64,000 nucleotides of DNA from Alteromonas sp. 5E99-2 (GTDB lineage Bacteria; Pseudomonadota; Gammaproteobacteria; Enterobacterales; Alteromonadaceae), in contig NZ_JAFNJE010000015.1 in assembly GCF_017368475.1 (NCBI RefSeq), positions 1-64,000 on the forward strand, in the 5' to 3' direction. A program made the position numbers and the translations under genes. Of the stretch, positions 29,140-37,343 are shown one piece after another (within the stretch, counting starts at the first letter, position 1; each line of letters begins with the position of its first letter). The notes beneath the pieces were generated by a model. The model was not told the DNA's origin and did no database searches. It worked only from the letters and a program-made list of their open reading frames with translations.

Positions 29140-30140
29140 TCTTTAATAACCTGCTGAGTGAAAAATTGTGCAACGCGTTGATGTAGCCATATGGATGGGC
29201 GCCAAGGTGTACCTTGTAAAAAACCCACATGGCCCCCATTTTCGCTCAGCTCTACGGAAACATGATCAGATAAGTCTTCGTTTTTTGGGATCACCTTCTC
29301 GTTCATAAAGGGGTCGTCTTTCGCGTGTAAGATTAACGTTGGGCACTGAATGGTTTTGAGAAACTGAAAGCCACTGCATTTTTGATAGTAATCATCAGCA
29401 CTATCAAAACCGTGTAATGGTGCGGTAATAGCGTCATCAAAGGCTTTGAAATTAGTAATGGAATCTACTTCATTTGCCCTAAGCGCAATGGCGTTAGAGT
29501 AATCAAGAATAGCCATCTTTTTCTTCAGGTTACGCTTCATATTCTTTAATAAGTGCTTTTGATAAACCTTAGAAAACCCCTGATTCATGGTCATTGAACA
29601 TTCGTCTAATTTTAACGGTGACGATATGGCGATGGCGGCTTTTAGCCCGTGCTCATAAGGTGTTTCACCTAGTAGCTTTAATAACATGTTTCCACCTAAG
29701 GAAACACCCACTGCGCATTTAGGTGTACTTGGATAGTCTTGTTGTAGCTTTGCTAAAAAATACAGGGCATCGGCTGTATCGCCTGAATGGTAGGCTCGTG
29801 TGGTTGCGTTTGGTTTTCCTGAGCAGCCTCGAAAGTGCATCATCACCGTTTGCCAACCGTTTTCAGTCAAACTAGCCATTAAATCATTGGCATAGTGTGA
29901 ACGCACGCAGCCTTCTAGACCATGAAACAGAATAACCAAGCCTTTCGATTCCGCTGGAATAGGTCCCCAGGCTAAGTCAGTAAAATCACCATCTGGTAGA
30001 GAGAGCTTTTCCCATTTTATTGACAATGCTTTTCGTTTTTGAAAAAAGCGAGGAAATATGGTTTGTACATGCCGATTTTTGGCCCATTTCGGAGCTTGAA
30101 AACTGCTTGTAATGACTCGACCCATAGTGTTTTTTTGCAT
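29136..30140 (-). CDS. yheT: YheT-family alpha/beta hydrolase
   Basis: 334 aa alpha/beta hydrolase. The oxyanion region is LFHGLEGCVRSHYA, the nucleophile elbow GVSLGGN, the acid LHAKDDPFMN, and the catalytic His NGGHVGF. E. coli YheT is an esterase-like protein with no settled substrate. Between the DUF2390-type gene and yheU in a run of closely packed genes. Confidence 0.9.
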   Translation of the reverse strand: MQKNTMGRVITSSFQAPKWAKNRHVQTIFPRFFQKRKALSIKWEKLSLPDGDFTDLAWGPIPAESKGLVILFHGLEGCVRSHYANDLMASLTENGWQTVMMHFRGCSGKPNATTRAYHSGDTADALYFLAKLQQDYPSTPKCAVGVSLGGNMLLKLLGETPYEHGLKAAIAISSPLKLDECSMTMNQGFSKVYQKHLLKNMKRNLKKKMAILDYSNAIALRANEVDSITNFKAFDDAITAPLHGFDSADDYYQKCSGFQFLKTIQCPTLILHAKDDPFMNEKVIPKNEDLSDHVSVELSENGGHVGFLQGTPWRPSIWLHQRVAQFFTQQVIKE

Positions 30141-30142
30141 AA

Positions 30143-30586
30143 TTAGTTAATAGCTAAACGTATTGGTGAAATGGCATTGTTTACCGTATGTTGAGACAAA
30201 GAGTAGTAATCAATAAAGCTATCAATGGGGTTACTCTTGTCGTCTGCTTCTAGGCAGCCTTGATGATAGGCGTTTGAGATAAGAGACTGTTGTTCTTTTT
30301 CCATCACAAGTTCTTCTTTTTTAAATGTTTCGTATATAGAAGAATGCTTATTCTGAATTCTTTTGGCTCTGTGGGCCTTTATTTTTAGGTCGTGATCTCT
30401 TATTTCATTTGCGATAGTCGTTAACGCCTGAACACTTAAAGACCGTTTTAAACTGTGTAACCAACAGCAGAATAACAACAGATTCACGTTACATCCGTGG
30501 TTATCTTGCAGATATAAACAATGTTCAGATACCTGAGGCTGGGAATAAACTTGAAGGCTAAAAGACCAAAACCCGTCGCTACACAT
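30143..30586 (-). CDS. TIGR02444/DUF2390 family protein
   Basis: 147 aa cytoplasmic protein. The N-terminal signature FWSFSLQVYSQPQVSEHCLY followed by LQDNHGCNVNLLLFCCWL is characteristic of TIGR02444 (DUF2390). Function unknown. It lies 1 base after the yheS stop and 2 bases before yheT, so it belongs to the yheS-yheT-yheU transcription unit. Confidence 0.85.
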   Translation of the reverse strand: MCSDGFWSFSLQVYSQPQVSEHCLYLQDNHGCNVNLLLFCCWLHSLKRSLSVQALTTIANEIRDHDLKIKAHRAKRIQNKHSSIYETFKKEELVMEKEQQSLISNAYHQGCLEADDKSNPIDSFIDYYSLSQHTVNNAISPIRLAIN

Positions 30587-30587
30587 G

Positions 30588-32504
30588 TTACATTGCTTCA
30601 GATTCTAGAGAATCTAGGGCTTCTTGTGCGTCTAACCAAGCCATTTCCGCTTCTTGCAAGCGACTACTAAGATCCCCTTGTTGTTTTAATAGCTTTGTTA
30701 ACGTCTCTTTGTTTTCTTTTTCATACACATCACTTTCGGCAAGCTGGGCTTCTACTAATTCCATGTCTGCTGACAAAGCCGTCATACTTGTTTCTGCCTT
30801 TTTAAGTGCATTTTTAAAGGGCTGTAACTTCTTACGCAGTTCAGCTTGTAAGCGTTTCTCTGTTTTTCTATCGGTTTTTTCCACAGAAGGTGATGCGCTG
30901 GCATTGGCTGATGTGTTTTCGTCAACGTCTTGTGTGTTAGCGGATAAAATCCATTGTTTATAGTCGTCTAAATCGCCGCTAAAGGGCTGTACTTTTTTGT
31001 TGTCAACGAGGTAAAAATCTTCGCACACGGCACCAAGTAAAAAACGATCATGGGAAACTAAAACCATAGCACCTTCAAAGTTTTGAAGGGCAAGGGTGAG
31101 GGCGTGGCGCATATCTAAATCTAGGTGGTTAGTTGGTTCATCTAACAACAATAAGTTTGGCTTTTGATACACCAAAATGGCGAGTACTAAGCGGGCTTTT
31201 TCACCACCAGACATAGGTGCCACAGGAGAAAGCGCGTTATCGCCATTAAAGTTAAACCCACCTAGAAAGTCCCGCAAAGTTTGTTCAGAGGCTTTTTTGT
31301 CTAGACGTTGTAAGTGTTCAAGAGCACTGGATTCGGGGTCTAGAGTTTCTAACTGATGTTGAGCGAAGTAGCCAATCTGGCAGCCTTTGTACAGGTTGAA
31401 GTCGCCTTGCATGGGCGTTAATTCAGATGCGAGTAATTTTATTAATGTTGATTTCCCTTGGCCATTTCTGCCCAATAACCCTATGCGTGATCCGGGTACT
31501 AGGTTTAACTTTACCTGTTCCAACACGGTTTTATCACCATAACCGAGTTCAATATGTTCCATACTGACTAAGGGACTAGGCAAAGACACTGAATCTAAGA
31601 AAGAGAAATGGAATTGAGAATCCTGATGGGCGGGCATCAGCGTTTCCATTTTTTCTAATTGTTTAATTCGACTTTGGGCTTGTTTGGCTTTACTTGCTTT
31701 CGCTTTAAAGCGAGTAATAAAGGATTGTAAATGAGCGACTTTTTGTTGTTGCTTGCCAAATTCAATATTTTGCAACCGCGCACGTTCTGCCCGTTGGGTT
31801 TCGAAGCTTGAATAGTTACCTGTATAAGTCACCAATGTTTGCTGTTCAACACTTAAAATTTGATTAACGGTTTGGTCTATAAAGGCTTTGTCATGGGAAA
31901 TTAAAAGCAGTGTGCCTGTGTATTGTTGCAACCACTTTTCTAGCCATATAACGGCATCGAGGTCTAAATGGTTAGTGGGTTCGTCGAGCAATAATAAATC
32001 GCTAGGGCAAAGCAGTGCTTGCGCCAAATTAAGGCGCATTCGCCATCCACCTGAAAAATCCGAGACAGGCGCGCGAAGCTGAGACTGAGAAAACCCTAAA
32101 CCCGATAATATTGTGGCGGCTCTTGGCTCTATATCATAGGCGCCAGATTCGGCTAATTTTGCATGTAGAGCGCCTATCTTAACACCATCATCCTTGCTTT
32201 CTGCTAAGGCTAATTCTTTTTGTAACTGGCGCAAATGGGTATCGCCATCGATAACGTAATCAATAGCCGAACGACTGGATGCGGGAGTTTCTTGTGCAAC
32301 ACTGACAACTTTCCACTGTGTAGGCAGTTGCAGATCACCTTCATCTATATCTAGTTCTTTGCGTAAAAGCGCAAACAAGCTGGACTTACCGCAGCCATTG
32401 CGACCAATTAATCCAACGCGGTGGCCCGGGTAAATAGTTGCATTTGCATCTTTTAATAAATGTTTGGTGCCGCGTCTAAGCGAAAGGGATTGAAGTTGGA
32501 TCAT
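30588..32504 (-). CDS. yheS: ABC-F family ATPase YheS
   Basis: 638 aa soluble ABC-F protein with two ATPase domains and no membrane segment. Walker A motifs are GRNGCGKS (34-41) and GRNGQGKS; signatures are DFSGGWRMRLNLAQAL and PMSGGEKARLVLA; Walker B is [12 protein letters not shown] in both halves. The linker (P-site tRNA interaction motif) is KQQQKVAHLQSFITRFKAKA. The C-terminal coiled coil (about 530-635) is charged. The family acts on stalled ribosomes. Divergent from yheV. Confidence 0.94.
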   Translation of the reverse strand: MIQLQSLSLRRGTKHLLKDANATIYPGHRVGLIGRNGCGKSSLFALLRKELDIDEGDLQLPTQWKVVSVAQETPASSRSAIDYVIDGDTHLRQLQKELALAESKDDGVKIGALHAKLAESGAYDIEPRAATILSGLGFSQSQLRAPVSDFSGGWRMRLNLAQALLCPSDLLLLDEPTNHLDLDAVIWLEKWLQQYTGTLLLISHDKAFIDQTVNQILSVEQQTLVTYTGNYSSFETQRAERARLQNIEFGKQQQKVAHLQSFITRFKAKASKAKQAQSRIKQLEKMETLMPAHQDSQFHFSFLDSVSLPSPLVSMEHIELGYGDKTVLEQVKLNLVPGSRIGLLGRNGQGKSTLIKLLASELTPMQGDFNLYKGCQIGYFAQHQLETLDPESSALEHLQRLDKKASEQTLRDFLGGFNFNGDNALSPVAPMSGGEKARLVLAILVYQKPNLLLLDEPTNHLDLDMRHALTLALQNFEGAMVLVSHDRFLLGAVCEDFYLVDNKKVQPFSGDLDDYKQWILSANTQDVDENTSANASASPSVEKTDRKTEKRLQAELRKKLQPFKNALKKAETSMTALSADMELVEAQLAESDVYEKENKETLTKLLKQQGDLSSRLQEAEMAWLDAQEALDSLESEAM

Positions 32505-32581
32505 GGTGTTCGATATAGGTCGCTAGAATAGTTAAGGCCAACAGAGTGTACCAAAAACCAGTGATCACCCAAACCGTTTCA

Positions 32582-32596
32582 TGGGTATAATACCCA
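32582..32596. promoter_or_regulatory. TGGGTA-TAA-TACCCA inverted repeat containing a consensus -10
   Basis: A 6-base inverted repeat encloses a perfect TATAAT (32586-32591) in the divergent yheS/yheV region, about 50 bases before the yheV start. No good -35 is visible at 16-18 bases. It could be a promoter whose -10 is also an operator, or a chance palindrome. Confidence 0.4.
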
Positions 32597-32646
32597 GGTA
32601 TATTCAAATTCGCCGTATAATCGGTAAAAAGTAATGAGTGAAATTT

Positions 32647-32853
32647 ATGAGTAAGCGTCAGCGCAAACGTTTTATTGCAGGTGCCCGTTGCCCTAAGTGC
32701 AAATCTTTAGACACGATAATGCTGTATTTTGAAAACAATATCGAAAAGATAAAATGCACGGAATGTGACTATGCTGAGTCTCAAGCTGAACCCAAAGTGC
32801 AAGATGTCGCCCGTAAAAACGAAAATGTCATTGGTGTGTTTAAACCTGACTAA
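32647..32853 (+). CDS. yheV: YheV family zinc-ribbon protein
   Basis: 68 aa. A zinc ribbon with CPKC and CTEC knuckles follows the KRQRKRFIAGARC N-terminus; the C-terminus VIGVFKPD matches E. coli YheV (VIGIFHPD). Function unknown. ATG 32647 is chosen over the in-frame GTG 32638 for its better match to family length. Confidence 0.92.
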   Translation: MSKRQRKRFIAGARCPKCKSLDTIMLYFENNIEKIKCTECDYAESQAEPKVQDVARKNENVIGVFKPD

Positions 32854-32865
32854 CTTGCTATAGAG

Positions 32866-33099
32866 TTAGTAATGAGGTGGTGGAGCTTCTTCACTAGGCT
32901 TCGCTATATCTGAGGGTTCAAAACCTTTCACTCGCTCAACAACATGATTAAGTGTAAACCTGAGCTGTTCAATGTCTTTTTGTTGACGCGCAATTTCTTC
33001 GTTCAAAGACTCAATAGTGTGTTCTTGATACGCGACTTTAATCTCTAGTTGTTCAACGGCTTGGTGTAGCTCGGCTGACGGTGAATTTTTTGTTTTCAT
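32866..33099 (-). CDS. slyX: SlyX protein
   Basis: 77 aa coiled-coil protein of the SlyX family. Heptad-like LEIKVAYQEHTIESLNEEIA is followed by RQQKDIEQLRFTL, and the hallmark C-terminus APPPHY is present. Function unknown. ATG 33099 overlaps the upstream WD40 gene stop as ATGA; an in-frame TTG at 33117 also exists. Confidence 0.9.
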   Translation of the reverse strand: MKTKNSPSAELHQAVEQLEIKVAYQEHTIESLNEEIARQQKDIEQLRFTLNHVVERVKGFEPSDIAKPSEEAPPPHY

Positions 33100-34115
33100 T
33101 GTTGGGGTATACTCCAAGTTGCGGTGTAGCCTGAACTGCTCGATGACAACACAGAGCCGTCTTTAGAAAAACCAACACCGTATACAACTGCAGTAGGAGG
33201 TGAGCTTGACTCCCTAGGGGCAACTCTCCATTCAGCAACCATTGTACCATCCTTCACACGCCAAAGGTTCATTCTTCTTGCCGGCGAACCAGTGATAAGG
33301 TATTCGCCATCCTCTGAAAATACCGCATCGGTGAATATTTTTTGTCGAGCTGTGTATTGTAGTGTGCTGACAGGTTCGCCCGTTTGCACATTCCAAATTT
33401 GCGACTGGCGTATACTGTCAGCAGTAAATACGTATCGGCCTAAATCGTCAATGGCTACTTTGGTTACCCGCGTGTTGTGTTCAAACCGGTGAATAATTTG
33501 GCCTGTTTTTGTGTCCCAAAGCAAACCAACATAATCGTTGCCACCGCTTAATGCATAGCGCCCATTAGGTGAGATATCAATACTGTTAATTTTCTCTGTA
33601 TGGCCCAAAAACTCTAATCGTCTACCCGATCTTGGTTCAAAATACATTATTGTGCCATTACTACGGCCCACTAATACGGCTTTGCCATTATTGGAAACAG
33701 CAACGTCTCTTATGGATGATTCGTCAATGCGCCAAAAACCTTCAGGCTCTCCAGACTCTAGGCTCCAAAGCGCAAAGGCTTCTCGGTCGGAAGTAATAAC
33801 ATAGCGTTCGTCTGCTGAAATATGAACATTGGTAACGCTATTGCTGTTATCTCCTTCTTGATGTTGCCAGCTGAACATTAGAGCCTTGGCCCCTATTCGC
33901 CAAACATCAATACCATTATTGACACCACTCATTACAACAATATTGCCCTTTGGGCTAATATCCGCTGCATATGCGCCTTCATCTACATGGCGAACGCGAT
34001 CTATGGGTTGAGTTTCAGGTATAGAGCACCCATTAAGAATTATGACCAGCGATAGTGCCAGCGAGTATGAAATAAATTGTAGTATTCGTTTGAACGACAA
34101 ACATCGCGTATTCAT
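33096..34115 (-). CDS. WD40-repeat lipoprotein upstream of slyX
   Basis: 339 aa. The signal peptide ends in lipobox-like ILNGC (C30), so a membrane-anchored periplasmic beta-propeller is likely. WD repeats include DISPKGNIVVMSGVNNGIDV, then ISADERYVITSDREAFALWS, LGHTEKINSIDISPNGRYAL and AIDDLGRYVFTADS; six to seven blades fit the length. The open frame extends upstream to 34232, but that part has no signal-peptide logic; ATG 34115 gives a proper lipoprotein start. Ends ATGA on slyX, so the two are coupled. Divergent from fkpA. Confidence 0.82.
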   Translation of the reverse strand: MNTRCLSFKRILQFISYSLALSLVIILNGCSIPETQPIDRVRHVDEGAYAADISPKGNIVVMSGVNNGIDVWRIGAKALMFSWQHQEGDNSNSVTNVHISADERYVITSDREAFALWSLESGEPEGFWRIDESSIRDVAVSNNGKAVLVGRSNGTIMYFEPRSGRRLEFLGHTEKINSIDISPNGRYALSGGNDYVGLLWDTKTGQIIHRFEHNTRVTKVAIDDLGRYVFTADSIRQSQIWNVQTGEPVSTLQYTARQKIFTDAVFSEDGEYLITGSPARRMNLWRVKDGTMVAEWRVAPRESSSPPTAVVYGVGFSKDGSVLSSSSSGYTATWSIPQQ

Positions 34116-34192
34116 GAGATTTATGTTTAGATTATTAACCGCTATTAATACCATAGCACGGAATGATCTAATCACTAACTGGGAGATTTTAA

Positions 34193-34954
34193 ATGCGTAA
34201 AACACTAATTGCTGCTTCAGCTGTTGCTGCACTTGGCCTTATGGGGTGTCAAAAAGACTCGCCTTCAACTGAATCTGCAGCAAGTACTGTTGATATCGAG
34301 ACATTAACTGAAACTCAGAAGCAAGATTACGCTATGGGTGCAAGCATGGCTGTGTTTGTAAATAGCCGTAAAGATGAAATGACTCGCTTAGGTGGCGAAT
34401 TAGACAAAGACGTTGTTGTACAAGGTTTTGTTGATGCGTTAGCTGAAAAATCAGTATTGACCAATGATCAAATTAGAGAGTTTGCGCAAGCTGGCGAACA
34501 AGCTATGCGTGATCTTGTTGAACAAGAAGCGGCTAAAGCAGCGGAAAACAACATTGCAGCTGGATTGGCATTCTTAGAAGAGAATGGCAAAAAAGAAGGT
34601 GTTGTAACGACTGAATCCGGCCTTCAATACGAAGTACTTGAAGAAGGTGAAGGAGCTTCACCGATTGCCACTGATTCAGTGACAGTGCACTACAGAGGCA
34701 CATTGCTTGATGGCACTGAGTTTGATTCATCATACAGCCGTGGTGAACCAGCAACCTTCCCATTGAACCGCGTTATTCAGGGTTGGACTGAAGGGGTTCA
34801 ATTGATGAAAGAAGGCGGAAAGTACCGTTTTTATATCCCATCAGAATTGGCTTATGGTCAGCGTGCTACTGGCAGCATTACACCAAACTCAACATTGCTT
34901 TTTGATGTTGAATTACTTGCTGTAATTAAACCTGACGTTCCTGCTGAAGAATAA
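34193..34954 (+). CDS. fkpA: FKBP-type peptidyl-prolyl isomerase FkpA-like lipoprotein
   Basis: 253 aa. The signal peptide ends in LMGC (C19), so it is probably lipidated. An N-terminal dimerisation domain (about 35-130) precedes the FKBP domain (about 145-250) with [39 protein letters not shown] and [13 protein letters not shown]. It would assist periplasmic folding, especially of outer-membrane proteins. GGGAG lies about 7 bases before the ATG. Neighbourhood with slyX matches E. coli. Confidence 0.93.
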   Translation: MRKTLIAASAVAALGLMGCQKDSPSTESAASTVDIETLTETQKQDYAMGASMAVFVNSRKDEMTRLGGELDKDVVVQGFVDALAEKSVLTNDQIREFAQAGEQAMRDLVEQEAAKAAENNIAAGLAFLEENGKKEGVVTTESGLQYEVLEEGEGASPIATDSVTVHYRGTLLDGTEFDSSYSRGEPATFPLNRVIQGWTEGVQLMKEGGKYRFYIPSELAYGQRATGSITPNSTLLFDVELLAVIKPDVPAEE

Positions 34955-34967
34955 AAAGCTTTTTTCG

Positions 34968-35004
34968 TATCAAGTTAGCTAGCTTCTTGCTAGTTAACTT
35001 GATA
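34968..35004 (+). terminator. long hairpin after fkpA
   Basis: Sixteen-base arms (34968-34983 and 34989-35004) around TTCTT pair fully apart from one G-T position. The downstream T content is modest, so termination efficiency is uncertain. Confidence 0.65.
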
Positions 35005-35085
35005 TTTGCTGTTCATTTCTCACTTCACAATTACACCTTCAACATAGACGGAAATTGCACAATAGCAGTTGAATACCTTTGGTGA

Positions 35086-35847
35086 ATGCTTTACCTTGCG
35101 TGTTCTCTCATTTTCATTGCGATGAGTCTATTTATGAAAGGTTTATTGAAGCTGAGTAAGCACCTTTTTAAAGCAAAAAAAAAGCTATTAGTCATGGGTG
35201 ACTCCCATGTTAGCGTTTTTAATCATAAAATTTTAAAAAAAGCGTTGAACGACTATAAGTTGACTGCTTTGCCTGTGGGTGGTGCTACAGTTTCAGGATT
35301 AGAAAACCCCAATTCAAAAACCCAAGCTCTGCCTTTGTTTATGGCGGAATTTGAAAAAATAGAACCCGATATTACTATTTTGCAGCTAGGTGAAGTGGAT
35401 ACGGGGTTTGTTATTTGGTATCGCGCTGAAAAGTACAAGGTACCTGTAGTGGAGATGATGGATAAGGCAATCTCAAACTACAAAAAACTCATTGTTGAGC
35501 TGTCTCAAAAAAGTCAGATCGTTTGTATTAGTACGCCTTTGCCGACGATTAAAGACGATCAAACTTGGGGTGAAATAGCGAATGCTCGAAAAGACATTAC
35601 AGCAACGCAAAAAGAGCGCACTGATTTAACTATAGCGTTTAATAAAGCCATTGAAAAAATTTGTGCAGACGAAGAAGTTCAGTACATTAATTTAGACGTT
35701 GAATCTCTTGGCGACAATGGGGTAGTAGCCGATTATTTACTGAACTCAGACTTGCTAGATCATCACTATGCACAAGATGTTTATGCCACTATGTTGGCTA
35801 ATAAATTGAATGAAACAATGCTCAACCTGGAAAAGGAAGTTGAATGA
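35086..35847 (+). CDS. SGNH/GDSL-like hydrolase-fold protein
   Basis: 253 aa. Block I is VMGDSHVSVF (GDSH at 38-41) with the candidate nucleophile Ser; a downstream LDHHYA near 225-230 could supply the block V His. The middle block reads LQLGEVDTGFVIWYRAEKYK rather than a standard GxND. A hydrophobic N-terminus (1-16) could be a membrane anchor if ATG 35086 is right; ATGs at 35122 and 35134 would shorten it. Overlaps the sulfotransferase gene by 4 bases, so they act together. Similar proteins often sit in glycan or exopolysaccharide modification loci. Substrate unknown. Confidence 0.65.
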   Translation: MLYLACSLIFIAMSLFMKGLLKLSKHLFKAKKKLLVMGDSHVSVFNHKILKKALNDYKLTALPVGGATVSGLENPNSKTQALPLFMAEFEKIEPDITILQLGEVDTGFVIWYRAEKYKVPVVEMMDKAISNYKKLIVELSQKSQIVCISTPLPTIKDDQTWGEIANARKDITATQKERTDLTIAFNKAIEKICADEEVQYINLDVESLGDNGVVADYLLNSDLLDHHYAQDVYATMLANKLNETMLNLEKEVE

Positions 35848-36572
35848 AAGAGCAACTGATTAAATTATTGCCAACACGTATTTATTTAGAACTAAAGTGG
35901 CTCGATTATAAATTAAGGCGTAAAGACGATTTTAGTGCTACTCAGCTATTGAGAAAGAAAGAGACTGAGTCTGAAGGTTCCTATAAACCGTTTGATGATA
36001 AAAAAGCAATCTTTGTACACATTCCAAAGTGTGCGGGTATTTCGGTTAACAAAGCATTATTTGGTAATTTAGCGGGTGGCCATACTACGTTAGAGCAATA
36101 CTTAACTGTTTATGAACCTAAAGCAATTCAGAATTATTTTAAATTTACTATTGTTAGAAACCCTTGGGATCGAGTGGTTTCCGCCTATTTTTTCCTTCAG
36201 CAAGGAGGAATGAATAAATGGGACAAGGAATTCTACGAAAAAGAGCTGGCACAGTATGAAAGTTTTGATGATTTCGTAAAAAATTGGTTGAGTAACCCAA
36301 AAAACTTGTACAAGCATCATCACTTTAAGCCACAAACTCACTACATTTTGGACAAGTACAATAAAGTGAAAATAGACTTTATTGGTTATTTAGAGCGCAT
36401 TGACGAGGATTTTAAATTTCTTTGTGACAAATTAAATGTCGATGCAGAATTACCTGTGAACAATAGAAGTAAACGCAAAGATTATTGCGCTTACTACAAC
36501 GAAGAAACCCAGGCTGTGGTTGCGAAAATGTATCAAAAAGACATTGAGTATTTAGGGTATGACTTTAAATAG
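35844..36572 (+). CDS. sulfotransferase family 2 protein
   Basis: 242 aa PAPS-dependent sulfotransferase-like protein. The 5'-phosphosulfate loop is FVHIPKCAGIS (PKCAG 61-65) and the 3'-phosphate motif is IVRNPWDRVVSAYF (103-116), both standard for the family. A carbohydrate acceptor is likely by family; the exact one is unknown. The ATG overlaps the stop of the SGNH gene (ATGA). The pair is an insertion between fkpA and greB relative to E. coli. Confidence 0.85.
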   Translation: MKEQLIKLLPTRIYLELKWLDYKLRRKDDFSATQLLRKKETESEGSYKPFDDKKAIFVHIPKCAGISVNKALFGNLAGGHTTLEQYLTVYEPKAIQNYFKFTIVRNPWDRVVSAYFFLQQGGMNKWDKEFYEKELAQYESFDDFVKNWLSNPKNLYKHHHFKPQTHYILDKYNKVKIDFIGYLERIDEDFKFLCDKLNVDAELPVNNRSKRKDYCAYYNEETQAVVAKMYQKDIEYLGYDFK

Positions 36573-36593
36573 TCTTTTCTATTAAATATTGTT

Positions 36594-37127
36594 TTAAAGA
36601 GGCTCGTTTTTAAGGGACGTGTTTTTAAGAGAGCCGCTTTCAAAAGCACTTTTATATTCAATATTGGAAATAACCCAGTGTTTTTCTCCTGCTGGGGTTT
36701 TTACGGTACAGACATCGTCTATGCTTTTCCCAATTAACGCTCTCGCCATAGGCGAATCTATTGAGATACAAGCAGTAGAATCGCCATAAATTTCTTCTGG
36801 GCCTACAATCCTAAAGCGATTTATTTCGTCAGGGTTATCTTCGTTTTCTATTTCAACCCATGCGCCAAAGAACACCTTGCCATTTTGTTCGGGAGAGTGA
36901 TAAATCACCTTTAGATCTGGCAGTAGCTTTCGCAAAAAACGCACGCGCCTATCGATTTGTCTTAATATGCGTTTGTTGAAGGTATAATCTGCATTTTCTG
37001 AACGGTCGCCAAGACTCGCTGCCCAAGTCACAATTTTAGTTATTTCTGGGCGCTTTTCGTACCACAAATGGTCGTGTTCGTCTTTTAACTTCTTATAGCC
37101 TTCTGGCGTTACTAGCTTAGTCTTCAA
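36594..37127 (-). CDS. greB: transcription elongation factor GreB
   Basis: 177 aa transcript-cleavage factor binding the RNA polymerase secondary channel. The N-terminal coiled coil has WAASLGDRSENADYTFNKRI with the catalytic acidic tip residues; the C-terminal FKBP-like domain has FFGAWVEIENEDNPDEINRF and ISIDSPMARALIGKSIDD. The start is TTG (37127), which aligns exactly with MKTPLVTREGY of E. coli and has AGGAAA upstream. A short non-conserved tail (after about 163) is added. Confidence 0.95.
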   Translation of the reverse strand: MKTKLVTPEGYKKLKDEHDHLWYEKRPEITKIVTWAASLGDRSENADYTFNKRILRQIDRRVRFLRKLLPDLKVIYHSPEQNGKVFFGAWVEIENEDNPDEINRFRIVGPEEIYGDSTACISIDSPMARALIGKSIDDVCTVKTPAGEKHWVISNIEYKSAFESGSLKNTSLKNEPL

Positions 37128-37254
37128 TCACTTTCCTAAACAAGGGATGTTGGTGAGTTAACGTCATTGTATCAACTGAGTTTATTTATGGTACTTCAAT
37201 TATTCTTTGGCTTATTCGGTGTTATACTGGCGATGTCGCAATAAGGAAAAGAGT

Positions 37255-37343
37255 ATGGCTTATTGCACAAATACATTATGACGATGAATTTAATTATTCA
37301 CTTGTTCACTCTTTCAAATTTCATTTCAGTAAAACAATCATGA
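37255..37343 (+). other. two tandem short leader frames before tex
   Basis: ATG 37255 (8 codons, stop 37281) has AAGGAAAAGAGT immediately upstream. A second frame ATG 37284 (19 codons) ends TGA 37341-37343, overlapping the tex ATG at 37340 as ATGA. tex itself lacks an obvious ribosome site. Translational coupling through these frames is possible; a chance arrangement is also possible. Confidence 0.25.
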
